Source: Acidobacteriota bacterium
Lineage (GTDB): Bacteria; Acidobacteriota; Vicinamibacteria; Fen-336
Assembly: GCA_011526565.1 (NCBI GenBank)
Contig: WYBL01000103.1
Span: forward strand, 24,600 to 88,599
Length of the DNA: 64,000 nucleotides
Direction of reading: 5' to 3'
A program made the translations under genes and the position numbers. Under the pieces are notes generated by a model, which was not told the DNA's origin, searched no databases, and was given only the letters and a program-made list of their open reading frames with translations. Shown piece after piece: positions 46,759-55,445 of the stretch. Position 1 is the stretch's first letter. Every line of letters begins with the position of its first letter.

Positions 46759-48219
46759 GTGACTGAACGGCCATTCAGATTCGACTTCGCGCGCCGCGCG
46801 GGCCTGCCGGGCGCGCTGGCCCTGGGCCTCGCCGCGTGGGCGGTCCTGGCCGCCCTTCGCGAGCCCCCGAAGGCGTGGGGCGACGCCCCCGAGTACCTGC
46901 TGATGGCCGAGTCGCTGGCCGCCCACGCCTCGCCCGACCTGCGCGAGGAGGACGTGCGCGCGGTGGCCCGCCAGTTCCTGGCCTTCGGCGTCGAGTTCCC
47001 CCCCGGCGGCAAGCTGATCGGCTACTACAAGGCCCGCGACGGACGCCGCTACTCGTACCACTTCTGGGCCTACTCGGCGGCCACCCTGCCCGCGCGGGCC
47101 GCGCTGGCCCCGTTCCGGGTCTCGCCGCTGAAGGCGCCCCAGGTCACCAATGCGCTGCTGCTGGGGGCCGCGCTGCTGGCCCTGGCGCTGGCGCTGCCCG
47201 CGGCGCCGCCCGTGCGGGCGGCGGCGATCGCGCTGCTGTTCTTCTCCCCCGCCGGCTGGTTCGTGTCCTGGGCCCACCCCGAGGTGATGTCGACGGCGCT
47301 GCTGGCGCTCGCGCTGGTGGCTTCGGCGCGCGGAAGGCACGGCTGGGCGGTGGGCCTGGCCGCCGGCGCCGCTCTGCAGAACCCGCAGTTGATGCTGGCC
47401 GCGGGAGCGCTGTGGGCGATCGGAGTGCTGGCGGCGCCGGCCGCGGAGCGCCTGGCGGCCGCCTTCCGGTTCGCCCTGCCCGGCGCCGCGTTCGCGGCGC
47501 ATCCCCTGTTCTACCTGTGGAAGTTCGGCACCCCCAGCGTCGTCGCCCACGAGGCGACCTCGCTCGCCAAGATCTCGGTCGCGCGCGCGCTCGGGTTGCT
47601 GTTCGATCTGAGCCTGGGCCTGCTGCCCTACGTCCCGCTGCTGCTGCTGCTGGGCCTCGGGCTGTGGGCGCGCGCGCTGTGGCGCCGGGGCCCGGCGCGC
47701 GAGCTGCTGCTGGCCGCCGCCTTCTTCGCGATCCTGCTCGTCAACACGCTGCAGTGGAACTACAACCACGGCTCGTCCGGGCCCAGCCGCTACGTGATCT
47801 GGATGCTGCCGCTGCTGCTCTCGGCCGCGATCTCCGGCGTGCCGTCGCGGGCGCGGCTCGCGGCACTGGCCCTGGCCGCCGTGCTGCAGGCGGGCGTCTT
47901 CTTCTCGCGCGGCGCCTTCGCGGCTCCCTACGACTCGCTGCACCACTCCCCCGTCGCCCGCGTCGTGCTGGAGCGCTGGCCGGCGCTGTACGACCCCGAC
48001 TACGAGGTGTTCATCAAGCGCACGCTCCACACGGAGGGCTCGACCCGCGGACCGTACGTGTACAAGGCGGCCGACGGGCGCTGCCGCAAGGTGCTGGCCA
48101 GCCGCGTGATGGAGGCGCAGGTGCGGGCGGCCTGCGGCGGCCTGCCCCCGGGCACCGAGGGCTTCTTCACGACGCCCTCGGCCCAGCCCGACCGCGACTG
48201 GCGCTACCTGGATTACTAG
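46759..48219 (+). CDS. GT-C-like polytopic membrane protein
   Basis: 486 residues, about ten membrane helices. The first periplasmic loop WGDAPEYLLMAESLAAH carries the Asp/Glu pair placed as in GT-C glycosyltransferases. QWNYNHGSSGPSRYVIWMLPLLL is a conserved-looking later loop. A soluble C-terminal piece follows. Donor and acceptor unknown. GTG start with TACCAT (46,745-46,750) 8 nt before it and no ribosome site. Its stop shares the CTAG at 48,216-48,219 with the convergent gene. Confidence 0.65.
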   Translation: MTERPFRFDFARRAGLPGALALGLAAWAVLAALREPPKAWGDAPEYLLMAESLAAHASPDLREEDVRAVARQFLAFGVEFPPGGKLIGYYKARDGRRYSYHFWAYSAATLPARAALAPFRVSPLKAPQVTNALLLGAALLALALALPAAPPVRAAAIALLFFSPAGWFVSWAHPEVMSTALLALALVASARGRHGWAVGLAAGAALQNPQLMLAAGALWAIGVLAAPAAERLAAAFRFALPGAAFAAHPLFYLWKFGTPSVVAHEATSLAKISVARALGLLFDLSLGLLPYVPLLLLLGLGLWARALWRRGPARELLLAAAFFAILLVNTLQWNYNHGSSGPSRYVIWMLPLLLSAAISGVPSRARLAALALAAVLQAGVFFSRGAFAAPYDSLHHSPVARVVLERWPALYDPDYEVFIKRTLHTEGSTRGPYVYKAADGRCRKVLASRVMEAQVRAACGGLPPGTEGFFTTPSAQPDRDWRYLDY

Positions 48220-49862
48220 CGCAGTTCGTGGACGCGGTCGCCTCTCCCGAAGTCCTGGACGAGCGGGAGGCGGTCGGCGGCGGCGGGCCACTCGCGCTGG
48301 ACGCGGGCGAGCTGGTTGGGGCCCCAGCCCTTCTCGTGGACCAGCACGTAGCGGGTGCCGAGCTCCTTCAGCGCGTCGAGGCACGGCGCCGCCGGGAAGC
48401 GCTTGCAGACCTCGCGCACGTGGCGGTAGGTCGCGGGCTCGACGCCCGCGTTGCCGTTGACGAGGCGCTTGAAGTGCCAGGTCGACCACACCATGTACAC
48501 GGTCTCCTCGTGGTGCGGGCGGCGGAACAGGCCGTCGGTCGGCAGCAGCGGCATGTGGGCGATCGGGAACTCGCCCGGCTGCTCGGCGAGCCACTGCACC
48601 CAGGCGGGCACCGGCTGCGAGCTGTCGATCACCTGCATCCAGCGCGGGATCGGGATCGGCGCGACCGAGGCCTCGAGCAGCAGCCCGGCGAGCAGCAGCC
48701 CGAGCACCCGCGGCGACGGCGCCAGGCGCTTCAGCGCCAGCGCGAGCAACCCGGAGAAGGCGAGTGCCAGGAAGATGCCCGCGCGGCTGTTGACGCGCAC
48801 GCCCTGGAACATCGGGATCGTCTCGCGCACGAAGTGGTACGGGCCGTGGAACAGCGTCTCGCCGTACAGCCGCACCTCGGGGCCGAGGCACACGATCACG
48901 CCCGCGACGAGCATCGCCAGGAACGCGAGCGCCTCCCGCGACGGCCGCTCGCGGCGTCGCAGGAGGAGGCCCGCCGCGGCGAGCACCGCCAGCGGCACCA
49001 GCAGGCCCGGAAACAGGTTGTTCGAGCCCATCGTGCGGTTGGCCGCGGTCAGCTCGCCCCACACGTTGTTCCACGACGACGTCGCGAAGAAGCTCTCGAT
49101 CGACGCCGAGTGGAACACCGCGTGGTCGAGCGGGCGGCTGAAGCCTTCGGCCTCGAAGGCGACGGCGTGCAGGCTGCGCAGCGGCAGCAGCAGCGCGCCT
49201 GCGACCAGCACCGCGGGGATCGCCCGCGGCAGCCACGACCAGCGGCCCCAGACCAGCGGCAGCGCGAACAGCGGCAGCACCAGCAGGCCGAAGATGCCGT
49301 GGTAGCCGCAGGCCCAGGCGGCCAGCGCGAACGACAGCCCGGCCAGCAGGGCGTCGACCGCGCGGCCGCCGCGGGCGAAGCGAATCGTGAACAGCGCCAC
49401 GTACGGCAACCACTGCGAGCCGAGGGTCGAGAGGTGGCTGATCTGGTCGGTGCGGATCGGCGAGAACGCGAACGCGGCGCCGGCCACGAAGGCCGCCAGG
49501 GCGCCGGCGCCCAGCTCGCGCGCCAGCAGGTACGCTCCCAGGCCCGAGAGCACGAAGGTGAGCAGCCGCGCCAGGTTGAACAGCAGCACGGCGTCGTCGG
49601 TGAACAGCGCGAACGGCAGCACGGTCAGCGTGGTGCCGAGGATCGGCTCGTCCATGAAGATCGTGTAGCGCGCGGGGTGGAAGATGTTGCCGTGCGGGAG
49701 GCTCGCCGGGTCGGTCTTGATCGCGTGGACCTCCCAGCCGATCGCCCACGCGAAGTAGGCGGAGTCACCCGGGTCCATGATCCGCAGGTGGGTGGCGAAC
49801 GGCCACGTCATCGCGACGGTCAGGACCGCGTAGGCGAAGAAGGCGCGCAGCGCGTGGGACAT
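48216..49862 (-). CDS. GT-C/YfhO-like polytopic membrane protein
   Basis: 548 residues from ATG 49862 (MSHALRAFFAYAVLTVAMTWPFATHL). The first loop GDSAYFAWAIGWEVHAI, then NIFHPARYTIFMDEPILGTTL, fits the GT-C superfamily pattern. There are about eleven helices and a C-terminal soluble region (LKELGTRYVLVHEKGWGPNQL). Glycosyl transfer is an inference. TATCAT (49,877-49,872, minus strand) ends 9 nt before the start. The 4-bp overlap of stop codons with the neighbour leaves no room for a terminator. Confidence 0.65.
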   Translation of the reverse strand: MSHALRAFFAYAVLTVAMTWPFATHLRIMDPGDSAYFAWAIGWEVHAIKTDPASLPHGNIFHPARYTIFMDEPILGTTLTVLPFALFTDDAVLLFNLARLLTFVLSGLGAYLLARELGAGALAAFVAGAAFAFSPIRTDQISHLSTLGSQWLPYVALFTIRFARGGRAVDALLAGLSFALAAWACGYHGIFGLLVLPLFALPLVWGRWSWLPRAIPAVLVAGALLLPLRSLHAVAFEAEGFSRPLDHAVFHSASIESFFATSSWNNVWGELTAANRTMGSNNLFPGLLVPLAVLAAAGLLLRRRERPSREALAFLAMLVAGVIVCLGPEVRLYGETLFHGPYHFVRETIPMFQGVRVNSRAGIFLALAFSGLLALALKRLAPSPRVLGLLLAGLLLEASVAPIPIPRWMQVIDSSQPVPAWVQWLAEQPGEFPIAHMPLLPTDGLFRRPHHEETVYMVWSTWHFKRLVNGNAGVEPATYRHVREVCKRFPAAPCLDALKELGTRYVLVHEKGWGPNQLARVQREWPAAADRLPLVQDFGRGDRVHELR

Positions 49863-49921
49863 CGGGCGCGGATGATAGCGCCCCGCTCGACGCCGCGCCG
49901 GGCCTGCCGCATGATCGCGGC

Positions 49922-50692
49922 GTGGAACTGGCGCTCGGCCCCGGCGAGGCACACCTGCACGTCCTCGATCACGAGGCGATCGTGGACGAGTCGACGCTGC
50001 AGGCCTGCGACGCGCTGCTGTCCCCCGAGGAGCAGGCCCGGCGCGACCGCTACCTCGTGGCCTCCGGCCGCCACCAGCAGCGGATCGCCCGCGCCCTGGT
50101 GCGCACGACGCTCTCGCGCTACGCCTTCGACGTGGCGCCGCGGGCCTGGAGCTTCCGCGACAACCGCTACGGCCGGCCCGAGATCGCCGGGCCCGTCGAG
50201 GGGTTGCGCTTCAGCCTGTCCCACACGGCGGGCCTGATGGCGCTGCTCGTGCACCGCGACGGCGAGGCGGGGGTGGACGTCGAGGACACCGCGCGCATCA
50301 CGCGGCCCGAGGAGATCGCCGACCGCTTCTTCGCGCCGGCGGAGGTCGAGGAGCTGTTTTCGCTGCCGGCCGAGCGCCGCCGCGACCGCTTCTTCGACTA
50401 CTGGACCCTGAAGGAGTCCTACATCAAGGCGCGCGGGATGGGGCTGTTCATCCCGCTCGAGCACTTCGCCTTCTCGTTCGCGGCGGGCCGGGTCGCGATC
50501 GCGTTCGACCCGCGGCTCGAGGACGACGCGGGCCGCTGGCACTTCGCGCTGTTCCAGCCGACGACACGACACCGGCTGGCCCTCGCCCGCACTGCAGCGC
50601 CAGGCTCGGAGCCCGGCCCCCTCACGGTCTTCGCCGCCCATCCGCTGGAGGCGCCGCAGCCCCGCGCCCTCGCCACGCGGTCGCCCTGCTGA
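49922..50692 (+). CDS. 4'-phosphopantetheinyl transferase (Sfp type)
   Basis: 256 residues. Family motifs: FSLSHTAGLMALLV, GVDVEDTARI (Mg-binding Asp/Glu) and FFDYWTLKESYIKARGMGL (WTLKEAYIKA-like). It transfers phosphopantetheine from CoA to carrier proteins of fatty-acid, polyketide or peptide synthesis. No synthase gene is nearby. GTG start; CATGAT ends 6 nt before it. Confidence 0.9.
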   Translation: MELALGPGEAHLHVLDHEAIVDESTLQACDALLSPEEQARRDRYLVASGRHQQRIARALVRTTLSRYAFDVAPRAWSFRDNRYGRPEIAGPVEGLRFSLSHTAGLMALLVHRDGEAGVDVEDTARITRPEEIADRFFAPAEVEELFSLPAERRRDRFFDYWTLKESYIKARGMGLFIPLEHFAFSFAAGRVAIAFDPRLEDDAGRWHFALFQPTTRHRLALARTAAPGSEPGPLTVFAAHPLEAPQPRALATRSPC

Positions 50693-50705
50693 AGGGATGG
50701 TCCCT

Positions 50706-50789
50706 GGGGGTGCGGGGGCGGAGGAGGGTGCGTTGTCCGACGTAGCCCCCGCGGAGCGCGGAGACGCCGTCAGGCGGCTCCGCGACTCC
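50706..50789. repeat. dispersed repeat family 2, inverted copy
   Basis: On the minus strand this reads GGAGTCGCGGAG-CCGCC-TGAC-GGCG-TCTCCGCGCTCC (50,789-50,753), GGGGGCTACGTCGGACAACG, then CCCTCCTCCGCCCCCGCAC (50,728-50,706), collinear with parts of 27,090-27,249. It fills the gap between the convergent transferase and phosphoesterase genes and ends at the latter's stop codon. Confidence 0.8.
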
Positions 50790-51647
50790 CTAGTGAAAAT
50801 GCGGCCCCGCGTCCGCCGGGGGCGCGGCGGGGCCGGGGAGGATCTCGCGCAGGTAGTGGGCGAGGCCCTTCTCCGCGCGCCAGTCGCGGGGGTAGCCGAC
50901 CGCGACCTCCTCGAACCGGGTGCCGTCGCGCCACTCGGTCCAGCGCACGTGCTGGTGGCCGCTGACGACGACGCGGGCCCGGAAGCGGGTGTGCCAGTCC
51001 TCGGTGCGCCGGGTTCCGCACCAGATCGAGAAGCGCGGGATGCGGCGCAGGCGAAGCTGGTCGCGGCGCAGGGGGAAGTGGTTGGCGATCACGAGCGGGT
51101 GGCGCGACGAAGCCGCCGCCAGCCGCGGCTCGGTCGCCGCGAGGCGGGCCGCGCACCAGTCGGCGCGGCTCGGGTGCGGGTCGGGGTGCAGCACCTGCTC
51201 GTCGGCGCACACGATGCCGTGCTCGCGGGCCCACTCCACGGCCGCTTCGGCGGGCACCTCGTCGGGCCGGAAGCTGTAGTCGTAGAGCACGAACGTCGGC
51301 GCCACCAGGACTGTCTCCCCGCCCGCGTCCCACACGCGATAGTCGTCCTCGGGCGTCACGACGCCGTGCTCGCGGCACACGCGCAGCAGGGCGGCGTACT
51401 TGGCTTCGCCGCGCAGGCCGTCGCTCGCGGTGGTCCACAGCTCGTGGTTGCCCGGCGTCCAGAACACGGCCGCGAAGCGCGGCACCAGCGCGTCGAACAC
51501 GATCCGCATGTGGTCGAGCGTCTCGCCGAGGTCGCCGGCGAGGATCAGGCCGTCGGCGGGCGCCGGCGGCAGGGCCGCCACCGCCTCGCGGTTGCGGGCG
51601 AAGCCGACGTGGAGGTCGCTGAGGGCGAGGAGCCGCCCGCCGTTCAG
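50790..51647 (-). CDS. calcineurin-like metallophosphoesterase
   Basis: About 285 residues. Metal motifs: LALSDLHVG (Asp, His), ILAGDLGET (Asp), WTPGNHELW (Asn, His), VIANHFPL (His) and VVSGHQHVRW (two His). Substrate unknown. The start is unusual: no ATG, GTG or TTG precedes SDLHVG in this frame within the coupling region. A CTG at 51647 overlaps the upstream stop as CTGA and is the likeliest start. Confidence 0.82.
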   Translation of the reverse strand: MNGGRLLALSDLHVGFARNREAVAALPPAPADGLILAGDLGETLDHMRIVFDALVPRFAAVFWTPGNHELWTTASDGLRGEAKYAALLRVCREHGVVTPEDDYRVWDAGGETVLVAPTFVLYDYSFRPDEVPAEAAVEWAREHGIVCADEQVLHPDPHPSRADWCAARLAATEPRLAAASSRHPLVIANHFPLRRDQLRLRRIPRFSIWCGTRRTEDWHTRFRARVVVSGHQHVRWTEWRDGTRFEEVAVGYPRDWRAEKGLAHYLREILPGPAAPPADAGPHFH

Positions 51648-52723
51648 GGGGTCTCCACCCAGTCGGCGACGAACACGTTGGTCTCGCCGGGCGACTTGCC
51701 GCCGCGGTTGGAGGCGAACACCAGCCGCTTGCCGTCGGGCGAGAACATCGGGAAGCCGTCGAACGCCGGGTCGCCGAGCACGCGCGTGAGCCCGGTGCCG
51801 TCCAGGTTCACCATCCACACGTCGAAGTTGCGGCCGCGCGGCTCGGGATGGTTGGTCGAGAACAGGATGCGCTTGCCGTCGGGGTGGAAGTACGGCGCGA
51901 AGGAGGCGACGCCGAGCGCGGTCACCTGGCGCTTGTTCTTCCCGTCCGCGTCCATCACCCACACCTCGAGCGCGCCCGGAGCGTAGAAGCCGTCCGCCAG
52001 CATCGCCTTGTAGCGCTCGAGCGAGGCCTCGGAGCGCGCGGCGTCCCGGCGCCACACGATGTGCTTGCCGTCGGGCGAGAAGAACGGGCCGCCGTCGTAG
52101 CCCGGCTCGGACGTCAGGCGCGTCGCGGGGCCGCCGTCGACCGGCATCGTGTAGATGTCGAGGTCGCCGTCGCGGACCGACGTGAACACCAGCGTCTTTC
52201 CGTCGGGAGACAGCGTGGCCTCGGCGTCGTAACCGGGGCTGTCGGTCAACCGCTTGACGTCGCTGCCGTCGAGGGCGGCCGAGAACAGCTCGTACTCCTT
52301 GTACATGGGCCACACGTAGCCGCGGCTCATGTCGGGCTTGGGCGGGCACGCCTCGGCGCCGAGGTGGGTCGAGGCGTACACCACGCGCTTGCCGCCGTGG
52401 GTGATGTAGCCGCAGGTGGTCCGGCCCTTGCCGGTCGACGCGCGCCAGGTGCGGCCCGTCTCCACCTCGACCACGAACTGCTGGTCGCAGGGCACGCCTT
52501 CGCGCGTCGACTGGTAGATCAGGTGGCGCCCGTCGGGGCTCCAGTACGCCTCCGCGTTCTCGCCGCCGAAGGTGAGCTGGCGCAGGTTCGCGATGTGGCG
52601 CTCGTGGGGGTGGATCAGTTGCGGGACCGAAGCCGGGGGCGCGACGAAGGCCTCCGGCCCGGCCTGGGCCAGCACGACGCACGGGGCCAGCAGCCCCGCC
52701 AGCAGGGCGACGCGGACGCGCAT
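51644..52723 (-). CDS. secreted PD40/TolB-like beta-propeller protein
   Basis: 359 residues with a signal peptide (LLAGLLAPCVVLAQ). At least five PD40 repeats: AYWSPDGRHLIYQS, ATLSPDGKTLVFTS, PFFSPDGKHIVWR, PYFHPDGKRILFST and PMFSPDGKRLVFASN. These form a TolB-type propeller in the periplasm, probably for protein binding. It starts 10 nt after bfr and overlaps the phosphoesterase, so bfr, this gene and the phosphoesterase may be one unit. Confidence 0.82.
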   Translation of the reverse strand: MRVRVALLAGLLAPCVVLAQAGPEAFVAPPASVPQLIHPHERHIANLRQLTFGGENAEAYWSPDGRHLIYQSTREGVPCDQQFVVEVETGRTWRASTGKGRTTCGYITHGGKRVVYASTHLGAEACPPKPDMSRGYVWPMYKEYELFSAALDGSDVKRLTDSPGYDAEATLSPDGKTLVFTSVRDGDLDIYTMPVDGGPATRLTSEPGYDGGPFFSPDGKHIVWRRDAARSEASLERYKAMLADGFYAPGALEVWVMDADGKNKRQVTALGVASFAPYFHPDGKRILFSTNHPEPRGRNFDVWMVNLDGTGLTRVLGDPAFDGFPMFSPDGKRLVFASNRGGKSPGETNVFVADWVETP

Positions 52724-52733
52724 CTCGATTCGC

Positions 52734-53207
52734 CTACCCCTCGAGCTGCTGCGCGAGGTAGTTCTGGAGGCCGATCTCCTGGATCTGGTGGAGCTGCGCC
52801 TCCAGCCAGTCGACGTGGTGCTCCTCCTCGACCAGGATCTTCTCGAACAGGGCGCGGGTGCCGTTGTCGCCCTTGTCGACGCACAGCGCGATGCCCTTGT
52901 TCAGGCGCTCGACCGCGGCCTTCTCCAACTCGAGGTCGAACTGGTGCTGCTCCTGGACGTTCTGCCCCACGTTGATCTTCATGTACTTCTGCATGTTGGG
53001 CACGCCGTCCAGGTAGAGGATGCGCTCGATCACCTCCTGGGCGTGCTTCATCTCGTCGATCGACTCGTGGCGCGAGTGCTCGGCGAGCTTCTTGTACCCC
53101 CAGTTGGCGTTCATCATCGCGTGGATGAAGTACTGGTTGATCCCGGTGAGCTCCGCGCAGAGGACCTCGTTGAGAACGGCGATGACCTCGTCGTGACCCT
53201 TCATCAC
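52734..53207 (-). CDS. bfr: bacterioferritin
   Basis: 157 residues, normal length. Ferroxidase ligands: NEVLCAELTGINQYF (Glu), RHESIDEMKHAQEVIERIL (Glu, Met for haem, His) and ILVEEEHHVDWLE (Glu, His). The 24-mer stores iron as ferric mineral. GGAGGTGTG lies upstream of the ATG. It lies 72 nt downstream of the bfd gene, and the pair is expected to share the Fur-like controlled promoter. Confidence 0.97.
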   Translation of the reverse strand: MMKGHDEVIAVLNEVLCAELTGINQYFIHAMMNANWGYKKLAEHSRHESIDEMKHAQEVIERILYLDGVPNMQKYMKINVGQNVQEQHQFDLELEKAAVERLNKGIALCVDKGDNGTRALFEKILVEEEHHVDWLEAQLHQIQEIGLQNYLAQQLEG

Positions 53208-53279
53208 ACCTCCGGCGGCCAGCGGACCGGCCGAAAACCGGAGTTTACCGCGAGCGCCGCGCCGTGGCGCGGGCGAAGT

Positions 53280-53510
53280 TCAGCGGATGCCGCGCGCCGC
53301 CAGGAACGCGCGCAGGTCGGGGATGCAGGCGCCGCAGGTGCGGCCGCAGCCGGTCCGCTCGCAGGCCTCGGCCTCGGAAGCGCCCTGCTTCATCAGCGTG
53401 GCGACGCGCTCGAAGGGCGCGCCCGAGCACTCGCAGCGGGTCATCGCCCGCGGCACGGCGGGCTTCAGCGAGAGCGGGGCGGGGGCGACGGGACTGACGA
53501 GCGAGTTCAT
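53280..53510 (-). CDS. bfd: bacterioferritin-associated ferredoxin (BFD-like)
   Basis: 76 residues from ATG 53510. The cluster pattern CEC ... CGRTCGAC supplies four Cys as in the BFD-like [2Fe-2S] fold, with SEAEACERTGCG between. It passes electrons to bacterioferritin to release iron. The N-terminal 25 residues (SPVAPAPLSLKPAVP) are an extra, probably flexible, extension. A longer in-frame start at 53558 would overlap the palindrome and promoter and is rejected. Confidence 0.88.
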   Translation of the reverse strand: MNSLVSPVAPAPLSLKPAVPRAMTRCECSGAPFERVATLMKQGASEAEACERTGCGRTCGACIPDLRAFLAARGIR

Positions 53511-53528
53511 CCGGCTTTCTCGACGACG

Positions 53529-53558
53529 ATTATCGCCGATCCTGAAAACGGTTTTCAA
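53529..53558 (-). promoter_or_regulatory. bfd-bfr promoter overlapped by a Fur-like 7-1-7 palindrome
   Basis: Minus strand: TTGAAA (53,558-53,553), an 18-nt spacer, GATAAT (53,534-53,529). The -35 lies inside TGAAAAC-C-GTTTTCA (53,557-53,543), a perfect 7-1-7 inverted repeat of the form used by Fur-family regulators. Repression by an iron-loaded regulator, as known for bfd genes elsewhere, is inferred. Confidence 0.7.
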
Positions 53559-53611
53559 GTCCCCGGAGTCCCGCCGCCCGGGGGCCGGCGCCCGAGCCCT
53601 AGAATCGGCCC

Positions 53612-53908
53612 ATGCCGGAAGCGATCGACGTCACCTGCCCCTGTTGCGAAGCCGTGCTCAAGGTCGACCCGGAGACGGGCGCCGTGGTGTGGGTCGACGG
53701 CGGTCGCAAGAAGGAGGCGGCGCGCGACTTCGACGAGCTCGTCGACAAGGTCCGCGCCAGCCGCAGCTCGCTCGACGAGAAGTTCGAGCGCGCGGCGCGC
53801 ATGAACGCCTCGTCCAGGGACGTGCTGGCGAAGAAGTTCGAGGAGGCCCGCAAGCGCGCGGCGCTCGACCCCGACGCCAAGCCGCCCAACCCGTTCGACT
53901 GGGACTGA
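53612..53908 (+). CDS. small protein with N-terminal CxxC-like motif
   Basis: 98 residues. DVTCPCCEAVLKVDPETGAVVWVDGG resembles half of a zinc ribbon. The remainder is a charged helix (DFDELVDKVRASRSSLDEKFERAARM) and ends PKPPNPFDWD-like. Function unknown. TAGAAT (53,600-53,605) ends 6 nt before the ATG with no ribosome site: leaderless candidate. Confidence 0.7.
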   Translation: MPEAIDVTCPCCEAVLKVDPETGAVVWVDGGRKKEAARDFDELVDKVRASRSSLDEKFERAARMNASSRDVLAKKFEEARKRAALDPDAKPPNPFDWD

Positions 53909-53909
53909 T

Positions 53910-55445
53910 TCAGGCGCGCGGCAGCGCCAGCAGGACGGCGAGCAGCAGCACGAACGCCGCGCCCAGCCACGCCGCCTCGCGGCCCAGCCGCGGCCACGCC
54001 GGCTGCACCAGCCGCGCGCGAGAGACGGCGAGGGCGACGGCCATCGCCAGCAGGCAGCCGGCGGGGTTCCACCACAACCACGACACGCCCGGCGCGAAGC
54101 GGGCGAGGGCGAGGTTGCCGAGCAGACCCGTCACGAGTCCGGCGATCGCCGCGCGACCGTCGACGTGCGGCGCCAGCGCGCCGAGCAGGAACACGGCGAG
54201 CACGGGGCCGCCCAGCGCCGAGCCGATCTGGTTGATGCCCTCGAGCACGCCGGCGCCGCTGCGGGCGAAGGCGAACGCGGAGCCGACGGCGAACACGCCC
54301 CAGCCCAGCGCGGTCAGCCGGCCCAGCCACACGCCTTGTTCCGCCGGCGGCTTCCCCGCCACGTCCTCGAGGGTGACCGCCGCCAGCGAGTTGAGCGCCG
54401 AGTCGATCGACGACATCGCCGCCGCCAGGATCGCGGCCAGCAGCAGGCCACGCAGCCCCTCGGGGAGATAGGTCGCCATGAACAGCGGCACCAGCGCGTC
54501 CGCGGGGCGGCCCTCCATCGCCGCGGCGAAGCCCGGCTCCAGCCGCAGCAGCCCGGCCAGCAGCAGCCCGAAGCCGCAGTAGGTCAGCACCAGCGGGAAG
54601 CGCAGCAGCCCGTTCCACACGAGCGCCTGGCGGGCGTCGGCGTCGGAGCGCGCCGCGAGCAGGCGCTGAGCCTGGCTCTGGTCGCAGCCGTAGTACGAGG
54701 CATAGAGGAACAGGCCGCCGAAGAGCATCGGCCAAAGCGCGAACGATGCGCCGTCGCCGAGGCCGGTCGAGCCCAGCACCAGCGCGGCCTGGCGCTCGGC
54801 GGGCACCGCCGCCAGCAACGCGTCGCCGCGCGTGAAGAGCAGCCAGGCCGCCGCCGCCGCGGTGCCGCCCCACAGCAAGGCGAGCTGCAGCACGTCGCTC
54901 CACACGTCGGCGGCCAGCCCGCCGAGGCTCGTGTAGGCGACCGAGGCGAGGCCGACGACGAGCAGCGCCGTCGACAGCTCCCATCCCAATGCCTGGCGCA
55001 CGACCAGCGCAGAAGCGTAGAGGATCACGCCCAGCGACATCCCGCGCGAAAGCACGAAGGCCGCGGCCAGCGCGCGCCGCGTGCCGACCCCGAAGCGGCG
55101 CTCGACGTAGCCGTAGATCGAGGCCCCGGGCGACTGGCGCAGGGCGGGCAGCACCAGCGCGATCAGCACCAGCATGGCGAGCGGCAGCGCCAGCTCGTAC
55201 TGCAGCCAGCGCAGGCCGCCGCCCTCGCGCAGGGCGACGAACGCCGGCGCGCCGACCAGGCTGACGGCACTCGCCTGGTTGGCGAGGATCGAGAGCGCGA
55301 GGGTGAAGCCGCCGAAGCCGCGGCCCGCCAGGAAGTAGTCCTCGCCCGTCTTCTGCCGCCGCGCGATGGCGATCGAGACGCCGAGCACCAGCGCGAGATA
55401 GCCGCCGAGCACGGCGAGGTCGAAGAGCCCGAGAGCGGCCGTCAC
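53910..55445 (-). CDS. sodium:solute symporter (SSS family)
   Basis: 511 residues, about 13 helices. Family markers: VSIAIARRQKTGEDYFLAGRGFGGFTLALSILANQASAVSLVG, ADVWSDVLQLALLWGG, YYGCDQSQAQRLLAARS and AAILAAAMSSIDSALNSLAAV (Na2-site Ser). The solute could be a sugar, an amino acid or sialic acid. GTG start overlaps the DUF218 stop as GTGA. Confidence 0.9.
   Translation of the reverse strand: MTAALGLFDLAVLGGYLALVLGVSIAIARRQKTGEDYFLAGRGFGGFTLALSILANQASAVSLVGAPAFVALREGGGLRWLQYELALPLAMLVLIALVLPALRQSPGASIYGYVERRFGVGTRRALAAAFVLSRGMSLGVILYASALVVRQALGWELSTALLVVGLASVAYTSLGGLAADVWSDVLQLALLWGGTAAAAAWLLFTRGDALLAAVPAERQAALVLGSTGLGDGASFALWPMLFGGLFLYASYYGCDQSQAQRLLAARSDADARQALVWNGLLRFPLVLTYCGFGLLLAGLLRLEPGFAAAMEGRPADALVPLFMATYLPEGLRGLLLAAILAAAMSSIDSALNSLAAVTLEDVAGKPPAEQGVWLGRLTALGWGVFAVGSAFAFARSGAGVLEGINQIGSALGGPVLAVFLLGALAPHVDGRAAIAGLVTGLLGNLALARFAPGVSWLWWNPAGCLLAMAVALAVSRARLVQPAWPRLGREAAWLGAAFVLLLAVLLALPRA

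Noticed and set aside
53280..53558. Longer bfd start at 53558
   Set aside because: It would place the promoter and the Fur-like palindrome inside the coding region; ATG 53510 fits the family better.
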